The notes under the pieces are model-generated. The model did not search any database, was not told where the DNA came from, and saw only the letters and a list, made by a program, of their open reading frames with translations. DNA of 64,000 nucleotides from Petrosia ficiformis (lineage: Eukaryota; Porifera; Demospongiae; Haplosclerida; Petrosiidae), in assembly GCA_947044365.1 (NCBI GenBank), contig OX345636.1:54229746-54293745 (forward strand), in the 5' to 3' direction. Made by a program: the position numbers and the translations under genes. Below are positions 57,801-64,000 of this stretch, piece after piece (positions within the stretch are counted from its first letter, which is position 1; each line of letters begins with the position of its first letter).

Positions 57801-60800
57801 TATAACTATACTATAAAATTCAAGCGCACAGGGGAACACAGTAATGCTGATGCACTAAGTCGATTACCATTACCAGTGACCCCAGCTGAGACACCTTTAC
57901 CAGTGGAAATGATCTTATTGTTGGAGCAATTGCAAGAAAGCCCGGTGTCTGCAGAACAAATAAAGACTTGGACTAGTCGAGATGTTCTACTGTCCCAGGT
58001 GTTGGGATATGTTTTGAGTGGATGGCCAGATACATGTGACAATGATGTTCTGAAACCATTCTATAGTAGACGAATGGAGCTATCAACTCAAGCTGGGTGT
58101 CTGTTATGGGGGAACAGAGTCATTGTTCCTCAGCCTGGTCGTCAACTGATCCTGGATGAACTTCATGCGGGACATCCTGGAGTATCAAGAATGAAAAGCC
58201 TCGCTCGTATGTTTGTGTGGTGGCCAAGATTGGACTCTGATGTGGAGGATAGGGTAAAATGCTGTTCAGATTGTCAGAGAAATCGTCCTTCACCTCCAAC
58301 TGCTCCTGTTCAACCATGGAAGTGGCCGACGCGTCCATGGGCTAGAGTGCACTTAGACTATGCTGGTCCTTTCCTAGGTAGGATGTTTTTGATAGCTATT
58401 GATGCTCACTCAAAATGGATGGAGGTGGATACTATGAGTTCAACTACTTCCTTAGCTACTATACAATCTCTTCGCAACATGTTTGCTCGTTTTGGGTTAC
58501 CTGAGCAGGTCGTTACTGACAATGGACGTAATTTTGTTAGTGAAGAGTTTAAAGAGTTCCTCCAAAAGAATGGGATCAAGCACACTACCTCTGCCCCATA
58601 TCATCCTTCGACTAACGGATTGGCTGAACGTGCTGTTCAAACGTTCAAACAAGGTCTAACAAAACTAAAGGAAGGTACAATTAATGAACGTATATCTCGA
58701 TTCCTGTTCAATTACAGAATTACCCCTCAATCAACAACAGGAACTTCTCCTGCTGAACTTTTGTTGGGAAGAAGGCCACGTTCTCGTCTGGATTTATTAA
58801 AGCCAGATCTATCTACTCGGATTGAAACAAAGCAAGCAAAGCAATGCCTAACATCCAATAGCAGGACTGTTCCCGATTACAAACTAGGCGATGCCGTGTA
58901 TGCCAGAAACTTTGGATATGGTTCCAGATGGATACCTGGATTGCTAGTGGAGAACACAGGACCACTCTCCTTCAAGATTGAATGTGAAGGAGGAAGAATC
59001 TGGTGTCGACACGTGGACCATATTAGGAGACGCCTGGATGTCGTACCTGACGTAGAAGCAATCAAACCTGACGTAGAAGCAATCAACAGGGATTTGCAAG
59101 TGGAGCCTCCGGTACCAACTGAATCTAGTACTAGCACTGAGACACAAAATCCTACTGTACTGGAGGCCGGACCTACACCTTTAACTTCTACCGAAGCTCA
59201 CTCAGCAACTGACTCAGTGGAAGCACCAAGTCGTCGCTACCCTTCTCGGGACAGGAAACCACCCGACCGTTACACGTATACCTCTTAGGAGGAAGAGATG
59301 TAGTAATGTTGACTGTGTTCATTATTAACAATGATTATGTTATATACTATTATACTATTAACAATGAGTTATTGTAATGTGTACGCGTATAACCAATTAT
59401 CTATTTTATTGTGTCATAGTCTCATTGTCTATAAGGGCACCAGCCCTAGTTTCTATATCTATATGTATATAAGCCGCATTTTGATTAAAGAGATTTTAGT
59501 CCAGATTCCACTAAGATAGTTGAAGTTACTAGAAGTTACTACAGTATGTATGTATGTATGTATGTATGTATGTATGTACATATATAAGTATGTATGTATG
59601 TATGTAAGTATGTATGTACATACATTCGTTTGAATGTATGTATATACGTATGTATACACATATGTACATGCCTGTATGTATGAATTCATGTATGTTTGTT
59701 TTTTCTATGCATGTATATGTGTATGTATGTACATTCATACGAACGTATGTATGAACCTACCTATGTCTGTATGTATGTATGTGTCTATGTACATATGATA
59801 TTATGTACGTACATACGTATGAATGTATGTATGTACATACGTATGTACGTACAAATATGCAAACGTATGCCAATACATACAGTATATAGGTACATGTATG
59901 TACGTATTTATGTATGTATATATGCATGTACGTATGTATATGTGTATATATGTATGCATATATGTAGATACTTATGTAGATACATGTACATACGTACATA
60001 TATACCGTAAAGTCTGGATTTAAAGCGCATTCCCTTGTAACTCTCAATGGTAAGGAAATATGTGCTTATATGTAAACTATAGGCCTATAAGTGTAATTAT
60101 TAATAGTGGGTGTTGTCTTGTCAAGCATCCATGTGCAGAAGTTCATAATGACAGCTGTAGAGAAAGACTGCCATTTGTGAAAGTGAAGGGCAGAGGTGTT
60201 TGATCAACATTGGCAATTTTTTCCATTGTCCACTGTCCAAATATTACCAGGAACAATGCCTAATGATGCTTTTATTGGAATGGATCAATGGAAGTGCTGA
60301 ATGGCTGCTTCTTTGTCCTCAGTTGGCTTTTGACATACACTAGTTTGAAAATTGGAAAGATGGCTCAGTGTTAAGCTCACTCAGGATTTGTCTCCCTCTT
60401 ACATGAAACCACTATCCCTTTACTTTCAAACCCTTCTTGCGAAGTTGTTTATACTCATCATACAGCTGCTTTTTCATTTCAGGGTACTGCCTTTTTCTCT
60501 TGCGTTTTACATGTCTAGTGAAAGAAATTTAGCGAAATAATACTCCAAAATTAGCATGTTTTATATAGTACCTGCTAGCTACCCTTCTTGCTTTCCTTTA
60601 TTTCCTTTATTTTTTCCTTATCCTTAATCCATCATAGAGTTGTTTTACTGTTAAGAGAGAACTTCTTTGAAGTTTGATATAGATTTGACTGGTGTGATTT
60701 GTAGAATTCTAAAATCTTGAGTTTTTTCTTTCTTGTATAACTTTTCCTTTTTAATTTTGTCTTCGTGAGCCTCTCTCTAGCAATCATTGTTGAGATAGGT

Positions 60801-63800
60801 TGTATTCAGCCATTCACTCCTTTCTAATTACAATCCACATGTTTTAAGCAAACATGTGTTATTTTCACATGTGCAACATCACATGTGCTTAATAAACAAT
60901 GTTTAATACCAGTAGTGAGGTATGAGCTTAATAACATACGTACACTTGTAACCCAGGGTGCACTTAAAAACCAGACTATATGAAAAGTATATGTCTATAT
61001 GTGTATGTATATATGCATGTACGTACATGTATGTATGTATGTATGTATGTATGTAGGTATGTATGTATGTATGTATGTATGTATGTATGTATGTACATGT
61101 ATGTATGTATGTATGTATGCATGTATGTACGTACATATATATGTATGTTGTACATATTTACACATGTAATTATATACATATATATTTACGTATGTGTGTA
61201 TATGTGTATGTATACAGTATATGCATGTATGGATGTATGTATGAATGTATGTATGCGTGTTTGTACATGTATGTACATACATGTACATATAAGTATGTAT
61301 GTAGTATGTGTATATATATACATGTATATGTATATGTGTATGTGTATGTATATATACAGTGGTGTGGAAACAGCCAGTCATGCAGGACATTGTCCAATAA
61401 ATCTAGTGAATGTCTGGTAAATTAAAAGTGAACCATATATAAAGTATATGGGGAACAGGACAAGAGTGATGAGGATAGGCTAAAACAGGGTTCTCGCCAG
61501 AAATTTATGTAAGAAGGGTACGCGCGCGAAGCGCGTGGAAATTTTTTTAGCTTATTCATCATTCATGAACACACCCACTAAGTTTGACCACGTGAGTTTC
61601 ATTTACAGCGTGTCAAGATGCCTCCTAAAAAGAAAGCGAGGATAGATGTCAGTCAGAAGACTCTAGGCTATGTGGCTATCAACTACAGCTTCAAACAGCT
61701 AGCAGTAAACATCCTGTTGAGCAAGCTGGAACGTCTAGTGTATTGTATATATAATATGTTAATATACAGTTCAAGAAGAGTACACTGGATATTTTGAGCT
61801 TTCAAGGGTACTTTTCATGTTAAGAAGGGTTCTGTACCCTTCAAAAAAAGCCTAACGAGAACCCTGGGCTAAAATGTCCGGCAGTTGGCTCAATGTTTCC
61901 ATATTCCTATATATATATATATATGTACACACACACACACACATAGACTAGAGGTGGCACCCAAGCAAATTACGGCCCTCTTTTAGGTATTAATTACGAA
62001 AGGAAAATGAAGGGGTTTTGTAATCACATTGTGTTCTGCATTATGCCCATTTTTATGACTCATAGTTGCTGTGTGTTGATCTTGGTAGGTCTTCTGCTAT
62101 TAACAGATCAATAATGAATATTTTTAGAACGAAAGATCATGTATCACTAACAAGAGCTACTTCAAACCTGAATTGAAGTAGTGCCACTGTACAGGCTACA
62201 ACACAGATAGCTCTGTATGGAAGAAGGTTTTTACATCAGTAGAATTAGTTTGGAACATAGTGATCTACAAAAAACTTTGTTACACAATTCTTCCTAATAT
62301 AAAACTAGTGACATTAAAATAGTGGCATGAAATATGTAACACTCAGTGAAAAAAGGCTTTCTTTTGTGGATTTGTTTTTCAATGCTTAGGGATGACTTGA
62401 ACCACAATTGATTTTTTATTGCCATCTCTGTCTCGAGGAGAGAAGATAATTATATAGGAATTGTGTAGAAATAATGCTAAGGTCTGCATGCATATCTCAT
62501 TACCGATATAAAGTCCATTATTGAATGACCACATCATTAGTTTTGTATAATTATAATTATCATAATGCGGTGTATGCTGATGATTGGTCGAATATGGTGT
62601 ATTGATACATATAATATTATATACATGTAATTATAATTATAGTATAGTGGTGAGACATCATCCAATAAAAACTGTTGTATATATAGTAGGTAGACCTTAA
62701 AGCAGATCTATTATGTGGTATATACATGTAGCTATGACAACAGTGCAAATACAAATGCAAATTGAGATAAAATAAATTAGTTGAGATTGAAAAATTTGAG
62801 ATAAAGGGATTAAACACAAATGAGAGATTCTATTGGATCATATCAGATATTCTATGATCATTCGATGAACAGAAGGAGACAGAAAGAGGAAAGAAAGGAA
62901 GGGTCTGGCGAAGGAGCCTGTAGTCATCTGAAACTCTGGTATGCAATGGGCATTGCAATTGCAAGGCCACAAAGTGGGTGCTAAAGTATGGTCACCATGG
63001 ATACATTATAAAACGTTTAACACACGTGTATAAAAATGTTGAATAACGCACTGTGTTATGTATGTGGGAATTGTATCACTCATAGTCAAAAGCAGTACGT
63101 AAAAGAACCGTTAGCAAAGTGATTTGCCAAACATAGTTGGCAAAACAACCATTACATCTTTCCATCTATAAAATTATGTATTGCTTCCCTTCTGTAGTAT
63201 CCATTATGTACTGAAATTGTTGCCCTCAAATATGCAATTTGCGGTTGTTAAATATCTGTGCCGACATTCCCTCACAGATCCAAATGAGTTCAAGCCCATT
63301 CACCATGGTCCTTCTTTCTCTTCTATCCAGCCATACCTCCATCGACACACTGGTTAATTTAGGGCCCAGGGACGAGGCTAATTATTAGATATAATATAAA
63401 TGTAGGTAATTATTATATATATATATTTAAAATAGTTATTGTAATCATTTTAGCGTCATAGTCATCTTCTTTCATCCTATAGACACGGCCCATAAATCTT
63501 CTATCATCAAACAAACATCATATCAACATCTTCATTCATTGTCAGCCTACAGGAAAAAATCCACGACTGAAACTGATTCGCCTGTATATCGTCATAGTAC
63601 ATCTACATCAGCTGAATCTTCTCCCAAACAACCTTCTTGTGGTGTGGATCGCATTCATATTGTTTCTTGTCCTCATGAGGTAAGGGTATATAAAAACTTC
63701 CTTAAAGCTCGTTACCAGAGAAATCAGTTCCCTACATACTTCAAGCAACCTTCTCCTTCAATTAAAAAATTCATAAATCTAGAGTTAGTACACAAGAAGA

Positions 63801-64000
63801 GAGAAAATAAGGAAGAGAGAATTCAGTCAATGACAGCCAAGCTTCATGGAGATGTGACAAAATATAAAAACGACAGAACATCTATTGATATGAAGCAAAT
63901 TGGTGAAGTAGGTGAAGATCAAAAACATCCTCGTAATGTACTTATTGAAGGTGATCCTGGTGTGGGGAAGACTACTTTAGTATGGGAGATGTGTAAAGAA
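44359..64000 (+). CDS. NLR gene B: two death-fold/CARD-like domains, linker, NACHT (runs off window)
   Basis: Coding exons are 44,359-44,839, 46,974-47,531, 48,421-48,531 and 63,483 to beyond 64,000, all joined in phase 1; 556 codons are visible. The ATG (ACAATGG) lies 16 nt after an acceptor at 44,341-44,342. Domains: CARD-like 1 (about residues 5-115), basic KRQRT near 182, CARD-like 2 (about 228-335), KRPRT near 356, then the pre-NACHT region and Walker [10 protein letters not shown] at about 540. The rest of NACHT and the LRRs must lie to the right. The architecture is that of gene A plus one extra death-fold module. The 15-kb third intron is stuffed with repeats and a retrotransposon. 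An alternative is that the linker exon and the NACHT exon belong to different transcripts; consistent phase and paralogy argue against it. Confidence 0.72.
44840..46973 (+). other. Intron 1 of NLR gene B
   Basis: A GT/AG intron without recognised exons. A possible degenerate hAT repeat spans about 46,458-46,793 (ends CAGGGGAGGATCCAG and CTGGATCTGCCAACTG, inverted, no target duplication seen). Confidence 0.5.
46974..47531 (+). CDS. Gene B exon 2: second CARD-like domain with basic N-terminal segment
   Basis: The acceptor is TTTTAG; the exon reads GCVFDDSIQ, then HPKRQRTNQHG, a serine/threonine-rich stretch, and a second death-fold module: VAFLAIQENFYSLTSTPFNP, WLGERLFVNNII, YKLFTIILTAIQTNEHVYTS, LLNILSEGRVYQHLIEKIKT. 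It ends in phase 1 at a GTATGT donor (47,532). It is more divergent from exon 1 than exon 1 is from gene A, so the tandem arrangement is older than the A/B split or evolved faster. Confidence 0.75.
48421..48531 (+). CDS. Gene B exon 3: 111-nt basic linker exon
   Basis: AG precedes 48,421; the exon encodes [15 protein letters not shown], an acidic REGLDEVSCQS stretch and KRPHDII, and ends at a GTACAT donor, where the other copies have GTATGT because six bases (acatgt) are inserted here. Phase 1-1 as in its two paralogues. Confidence 0.72.
48741..49145. repeat. TATG/CATA array
   Basis: It begins with about 100 bp of nearly pure 'gtatgtatg', then mixed 'tacatac' segments. The frames in it are shadows. 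Confidence 0.88.
49146..49504. other. Short unassigned stretch between TATG arrays
   Basis: Inverted AT-rich motifs ('ttgaatactt', 'aatacccgata', then 'agaataccaaaattattcc', 'agtatttg') suggest the ends of a hAT-like MITE, but I could not define them. Confidence 0.3.
49505..49861. repeat. TATG/CATA array abutting a mariner-like element
   Basis: Imperfect 'tatgtatg' repeats ending directly at the TA of the element at 49,864. Confidence 0.85.
49864..50495. mobile_element. Tc1/mariner-like MITE inserted in a TATG array
   Basis: The left end CAGTAGATGCCAATAAAAAC and right end GTTTTTATTGACATTTACTG are inverted for about 45 bp and continue through 'ttacgtttcgtttt' and 'gtagtacga'. TA flanks both ends (49,862-49,863 and 50,496-50,497), with TATG arrays on both outer sides. 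No transposase is recognised. Confidence 0.8.
50497..51027. repeat. TATG/CATA array between two mariner-like elements
   Basis: About 530 bp of 'gtatgtatg' and 'catacatac' units ending at the TA of the next element. Confidence 0.85.
51029..51873 (-). mobile_element. Tc1/mariner derivative, 845 bp, HTH-only relic
   Basis: The ends CAGTATAAGTCAATAAAACG and CGTTTTATTGACCTATACTG are inverted and flanked by TA. On the minus strand about 51,640-51,496 encodes KVLREEGLNVCKSGVAKFLM, KFRTTGSIGRHPGSGRP, the Tc1/mariner DNA-binding helix-turn-helix ending in the conserved GSGRP. The catalytic domain is absent. It shares termini and this segment with the element at 53,717, in opposite orientation. Confidence 0.85.
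51876..52245. repeat. TATG/CATA array
   Basis: Mixed-strand tetranucleotide units directly after the TA of the preceding element. Confidence 0.82.
52246..52612. mobile_element. Possible hAT-like element
   Basis: The left CAGTGCTCTCCACATGG and right 'ttggggagaacagtg' are weakly inverted (CAGTG.TCTCC). No target duplication and no coding motif are visible. Confidence 0.3.
52705..52960. repeat. 25-bp minisatellite (cagccacaatggcttagaaaa)
   Basis: About nine imperfect tandem units of roughly 22-26 bp, consensus 'cagccacaatggcttagaaa' + 'ataag'. The units touch each other with no spacers. Confidence 0.85.
53225..53463. repeat. TATG/CATA array
   Basis: Mixed-strand tetranucleotide units ending at the hAT MITE at 53,464. 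Confidence 0.82.
53464..53687. mobile_element. hAT MITE (CAGTGTTTTTGATAAG family)
   Basis: It starts CAGTGTTTTTGATAAG and ends CTTATCAAAAACTG. About 90 percent similar by eye to the copy at 42,323. The flanks are tetranucleotide repeat and do not show a clear 8-bp duplication. Confidence 0.8.
53717..54959 (+). mobile_element. Tc1/mariner-like element, 1,243 bp, non-autonomous
   Basis: The ends CAGTATAGGGCAATAAAACG and CGTTTTATCGCCCTATACTG are inverted with one mismatch, continue with TCGCCG, and are flanked by TA (53,715-53,716; 54,960-54,961). It holds an N-terminal transposase relic but no recognisable DDE domain. TATG repeat lies on both sides. Confidence 0.87.
53911..54165 (+). pseudogene. 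Tc1/mariner transposase DNA-binding domain fragment
   Basis: The open frame reads NLGKRSTTVVKLLREEGLNV, FKSGVGKFLKF, STGIIGHRLGSGRPSEITPQ, VLELVDRKMQLDNETT and stops at TAG 54,163-54,165. This is the bipartite HTH region of Tc1-like transposases (GRP linker, then a second HTH start). Compared with the copy in the 51,029 element one codon is missing after KFL. No start codon fits well and the catalytic part is gone. Confidence 0.7.
54962..55094. repeat. TATG array interrupted by the Gypsy element
   Basis: 'gtatgtatgtatg' units that continue after the 3' LTR at 59,544, so the retrotransposon is inserted inside this array. Confidence 0.85.
55095..55343 (+). repeat. 5' LTR (249 bp)
   Basis: It runs from TGTAGTAATGTTGACTG to AGAAGTTACTACA (TG...CA). 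It contains TATA-like TATATATAAGGG near 55,226 and TATATAAGCC near 55,266. It equals the 3' LTR except for four extra bases in the first TATA stretch. Confidence 0.93.
55348..55361 (+). other. Primer-binding site, complementary to the 3' end of tRNA-Ser
   Basis: TGGCGACGAGGATG begins 4 nt after the LTR. It is the exact complement of CATCCTCGTCG-CCA, the 3' end of eukaryotic tRNA-Ser(GCT) as I know it. The last three bases are the ATG proposed as the gag start. The tRNA match is from memory and not checked against this genome. Confidence 0.75.
55359..59288 (+). CDS. Gag-Pol polyprotein of the Ty3/Gypsy element (1,309 aa)
   Basis: The first ATG after the LTR (55,359) gives MATLFGHVGEF. The frame is open upstream to 55,320 only through the LTR. 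Order: Gag-like region to about residue 190; two CCHC zinc knuckles (CYRCGKSNHSPFNC at 198, CYNCGKFGHIKEVC); aspartic protease DTGAS at 289; reverse transcriptase with FTKLDLSQAYQQV, LPFGVSSAPGIFQ and YLDD at 567; RNase H (CDASAYGIGAVLS, aspartate 716; TDHKPL); integrase zinc finger H-H-C-C (HAGHPG at 936, CCSDCQ) and catalytic D1015, D1054, E1090 with 35 residues between the last two. Gag and Pol are fused without a frameshift or stop, so the Gag:Pol ratio must be set otherwise. All catalytic residues are present. It lies in the NLR gene B intron in the same orientation. Confidence 0.95.
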   Translation: MATLFGHVGEFDDSKEEWIQYVERLDHFYEANGITENDKKRAILLTTIGPVTYKTLRNVVMPRKPGEMSYQDLVAAMKTHYRPTPSEIVQRFRFNSRFRHPGESVSMFVSELRSLAEHCNFENTLEVMLRDRLVCGINDPNTQRRLLSEVNLTFQKAFEIAQGLESAVQNLKTLQGSQVLPSEEIHKVEKTVSTHVSCYRCGKSNHSPFNCRFKTARCYNCGKFGHIKEVCRGKAIPNKIQYLQKERSQMEVTEDKDEYDLFTITSTQARKPILTTVEVYGKSLTMEIDTGASFSVISYNTYDNNFKSIPLKDTKISLKTYSGEKLKIHGIVEVDVRYEEQVAHLPLLVVGVDGPSLMGRDWLAVFRLNWKEIYYIENCSIQSVLQRFTDVFKEGLGTLKGYEAKIHINPDVVPRFCKARTVPYALRARVEDELERLVELGVIEPVQFADWAAPIVPVLKSDKSSIRICGDFKITINRATKLDQYPIPKIEDLFAKLSGGKMFTKLDLSQAYQQVRLDAASKELVVINTHRGLFRYNRLPFGVSSAPGIFQRMMENLLRGIDKVVVYLDDILITGTSEEDHLSTLEKVLKRLQDAGLRLKRNKCKFMVPSVSYLGYQIDAEGLHPLPEKVVAVQSAPVPKSVTELKSFLGLLTYYSKFLPNLSTTLSPLYELLKSSTKWLWSRRHSEAFQTAKNLLTSSKLLVHFDPARELMLSCDASAYGIGAVLSHKFADGSEKPIGFASRTLSTAEKNYSQIEKEGLSCVFGVKRFHSFLYGHHFTMCTDHKPLLGLIGEHCSVPAQASARIQRWALTLSMYNYTIKFKRTGEHSNADALSRLPLPVTPAETPLPVEMILLLEQLQESPVSAEQIKTWTSRDVLLSQVLGYVLSGWPDTCDNDVLKPFYSRRMELSTQAGCLLWGNRVIVPQPGRQLILDELHAGHPGVSRMKSLARMFVWWPRLDSDVEDRVKCCSDCQRNRPSPPTAPVQPWKWPTRPWARVHLDYAGPFLGRMFLIAIDAHSKWMEVDTMSSTTSLATIQSLRNMFARFGLPEQVVTDNGRNFVSEEFKEFLQKNGIKHTTSAPYHPSTNGLAERAVQTFKQGLTKLKEGTINERISRFLFNYRITPQSTTGTSPAELLLGRRPRSRLDLLKPDLSTRIETKQAKQCLTSNSRTVPDYKLGDAVYARNFGYGSRWIPGLLVENTGPLSFKIECEGGRIWCRHVDHIRRRLDVVPDVEAIKPDVEAINRDLQVEPPVPTESSTSTETQNPTVLEAGPTPLTSTEAHSATDSVEAPSRRYPSRDRKPPDRYTYTS
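59287..59298 (+). other. Polypurine tract
   Basis: AGGAGGAAGAGA ends directly at the 3' LTR and overlaps the stop codon TAG (59,286-59,288). It primes plus-strand DNA synthesis in LTR elements. Confidence 0.85.
59299..59543 (+). repeat. 3' LTR (245 bp)
   Basis: Identical to the 5' LTR except that four bases (tata) are missing in the first TATA-like stretch (GTCTATAAGGG instead of GTCTATATATAAGGG). Confidence 0.93.
59544..60002. repeat. TATG/CATA array, continuation after the Gypsy element
   Basis: Starts as pure 'gtatgtatg' and becomes mixed-strand. Together with 54,962-55,094 it was one array before the insertion. Confidence 0.85.
60005..60978. mobile_element. Possible degenerate mariner-like element between TATG arrays
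   Basis: The left 'accgtaaagtctggattt' + 'aaagcgca' and right 'tgcacttaaaaaccagactat' are inverted with mismatches, followed inward by 'ccttgtaactc' and 'acttgtaaccc'. The interior has no recognised domain. Ends and family are uncertain. Confidence 0.4.
61000..61355. repeat. TATG/CATA array
   Basis: A pure 'gtatgtatg' core near 61,025-61,130 with mixed flanks. Confidence 0.85.
61496..61866 (+). mobile_element. hAT MITE with perfect 8-bp duplication
   Basis: CAGGGTTCTCGCCAG at the left and CTAACGAGAACCCTG at the right; GGCTAAAA on both sides (61,488-61,495 and 61,867-61,874). A GC-rich stretch 'gggtacgcgcgcgaagcgcg' lies near the left end and 'gaagggttctgtacccttc' near the right. Confidence 0.9.
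61618..61797 (+). pseudogene. Short N-terminal frame inside the hAT MITE
   Basis: ATG starts MPPKKKARIDVSQKTLGYVA and stops after 59 codons. A lysine-rich start of this kind (nuclear signal) is common at the N terminus of hAT transposases, but no BED finger follows. It is probably the truncated start of a transposase. Confidence 0.45.
61909..63482. other. End of the large NLR gene B intron, no feature recognised
   Basis: It starts with AT and AC microsatellites (to 61,945). The rest is AT-rich. A plus-strand stretch near 63,260-63,355 reads CRHSLTDPNEFKPIHHGPSF before a stop; no family is recognised. Confidence 0.4.
63483..64000 (+). CDS. Gene B exon 4: pre-NACHT and Walker A (truncated by window end)
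   Basis: An acceptor (CATCCTATAG) precedes 63,483. In phase 1 the exon reads DTAHKSSIIKQTSYQ, a basic YRKKSTTE, a serine-rich stretch, [30 protein letters not shown] and [17 protein letters not shown] at the window edge. The frame has no early ATG, so a start-to-stop scan misses it. The last 310 nt are about 94 percent identical to gene A exon 3 while the first 150 nt differ strongly. Confidence 0.85.

Larger units (their letters stand above)
55095..59543 (+). mobile_element. Full-length Ty3/Gypsy LTR retrotransposon
   Basis: Two LTRs (249 and 245 bp), primer-binding site, one uninterrupted gag-pol frame, polypurine tract, and GTATG on both sides (55,090-55,094 and 59,544-59,548) as a 5-bp duplication, though this is weak evidence because the target is itself a TATG repeat. 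Domain order protease-RT-RNase H-integrase defines Ty3/Gypsy. No env-like frame or chromodomain is seen. The frame is intact, so the copy could be active. Confidence 0.95.
61357..61908. mobile_element. Mariner-like MITE carrying a nested hAT element
   Basis: The left CAGTGGTGTGGAAACAGCCA and 'gcaggacatt' match, inverted, the right 'aatgtccggc' and 'caatgtttccatattcctat'. The repeat is interrupted by a hAT insertion with perfect duplication. TA-rich flanks hide the target site. Confidence 0.55.
48532..63482 (+). other. Intron 3 of NLR gene B, about 15 kb of repeats
   Basis: It contains seven TATG arrays, three Tc1/mariner-like elements with TATG arrays on both sides, several hAT elements, a minisatellite, a complete Ty3/Gypsy element and two further MITE-like segments. 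The stretch 61,909-63,482 has no recognised exon or element. Confidence 0.6.

Noticed and set aside
57320..59147. Minus-strand frames inside the Gypsy element
   Set aside because: Antisense shadows of the conserved gag-pol frame.
1..64000. tRNA, rRNA, riboswitch or operon features
   Set aside because: Searched by eye for cloverleaf-like and conserved rRNA segments; none recognised. A covariance-model search would be needed to exclude them.

Overview
The window looks like an AT-rich genome of an early-branching animal, most likely a demosponge related to Amphimedon. The evidence is spliced genes with clean GT/AG introns, NLR-type innate immune genes built as death-fold / NACHT / leucine-rich repeats (a family known to be expanded in sponges), a myosin V relic, a jacalin-like lectin exon, a Ty3/Gypsy retrotransposon and many eukaryotic cut-and-paste DNA elements. 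The organism call is inference; no rRNA, tRNA or other marker gene was seen. Most reading frames rich in Y, V, C, M, I, H and T are shadows of (TATG)n tetranucleotide arrays and are not genes.

Layout. 1-13.9 kb: an orphan NLR linker exon at the left edge, then repeats: a 1.9-kb Kolobok-like TTAA element with a decayed THAP exon, a piggyBac-like MITE, foldback repeats, a mariner/pogo-like element and other MITEs. 14.0-21.8 kb: a complete plus-strand NLR gene (gene A: death-fold exon, 111-nt linker exon, one large NACHT-LRR exon, short last exon), with TATG arrays and a MITE in its introns. 23.1-30.2 kb, minus strand: fragments of a myosin V gene (end of motor, IQ neck, DIL tail) carrying in-frame stops and lacking the coiled coil. 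30.9-37.0 kb: a duplicated segment and a 4.3-kb inverted-repeat structure with a two-type tandem array inside. 38.5-39.7 kb: a TTAA element and a minus-strand jacalin-like exon with an apparent frameshift.

41.6-64.0 kb: hAT MITEs, then a second plus-strand NLR gene (gene B) starting at 44,359. It encodes two successive death-fold domains in separate exons, the same 111-nt linker exon, and a NACHT exon that starts at 63,483 and runs off the window. The roughly 15-kb intron before the NACHT exon has been filled with TATG arrays, Tc1/mariner-like and hAT elements, a minisatellite and a full-length Ty3/Gypsy element (55,095-59,543) with almost identical LTRs.

How the parts relate: both NLR genes use phase-1 exons throughout, so the death-fold, linker and NACHT-LRR modules can be added or lost without changing the frame. 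Gene B has two death-fold modules, gene A one, and the left edge keeps only a linker. A 26-nt core recurs upstream of both genes and once without a gene, and may mark a shared promoter or 5' noncoding exon. I saw no CRISPR array, operon or bacterial system. The most unusual items are the modular NLR locus, the 4.3-kb foldback, the decayed myosin V, and the repeated siting of transposons inside TATG arrays.
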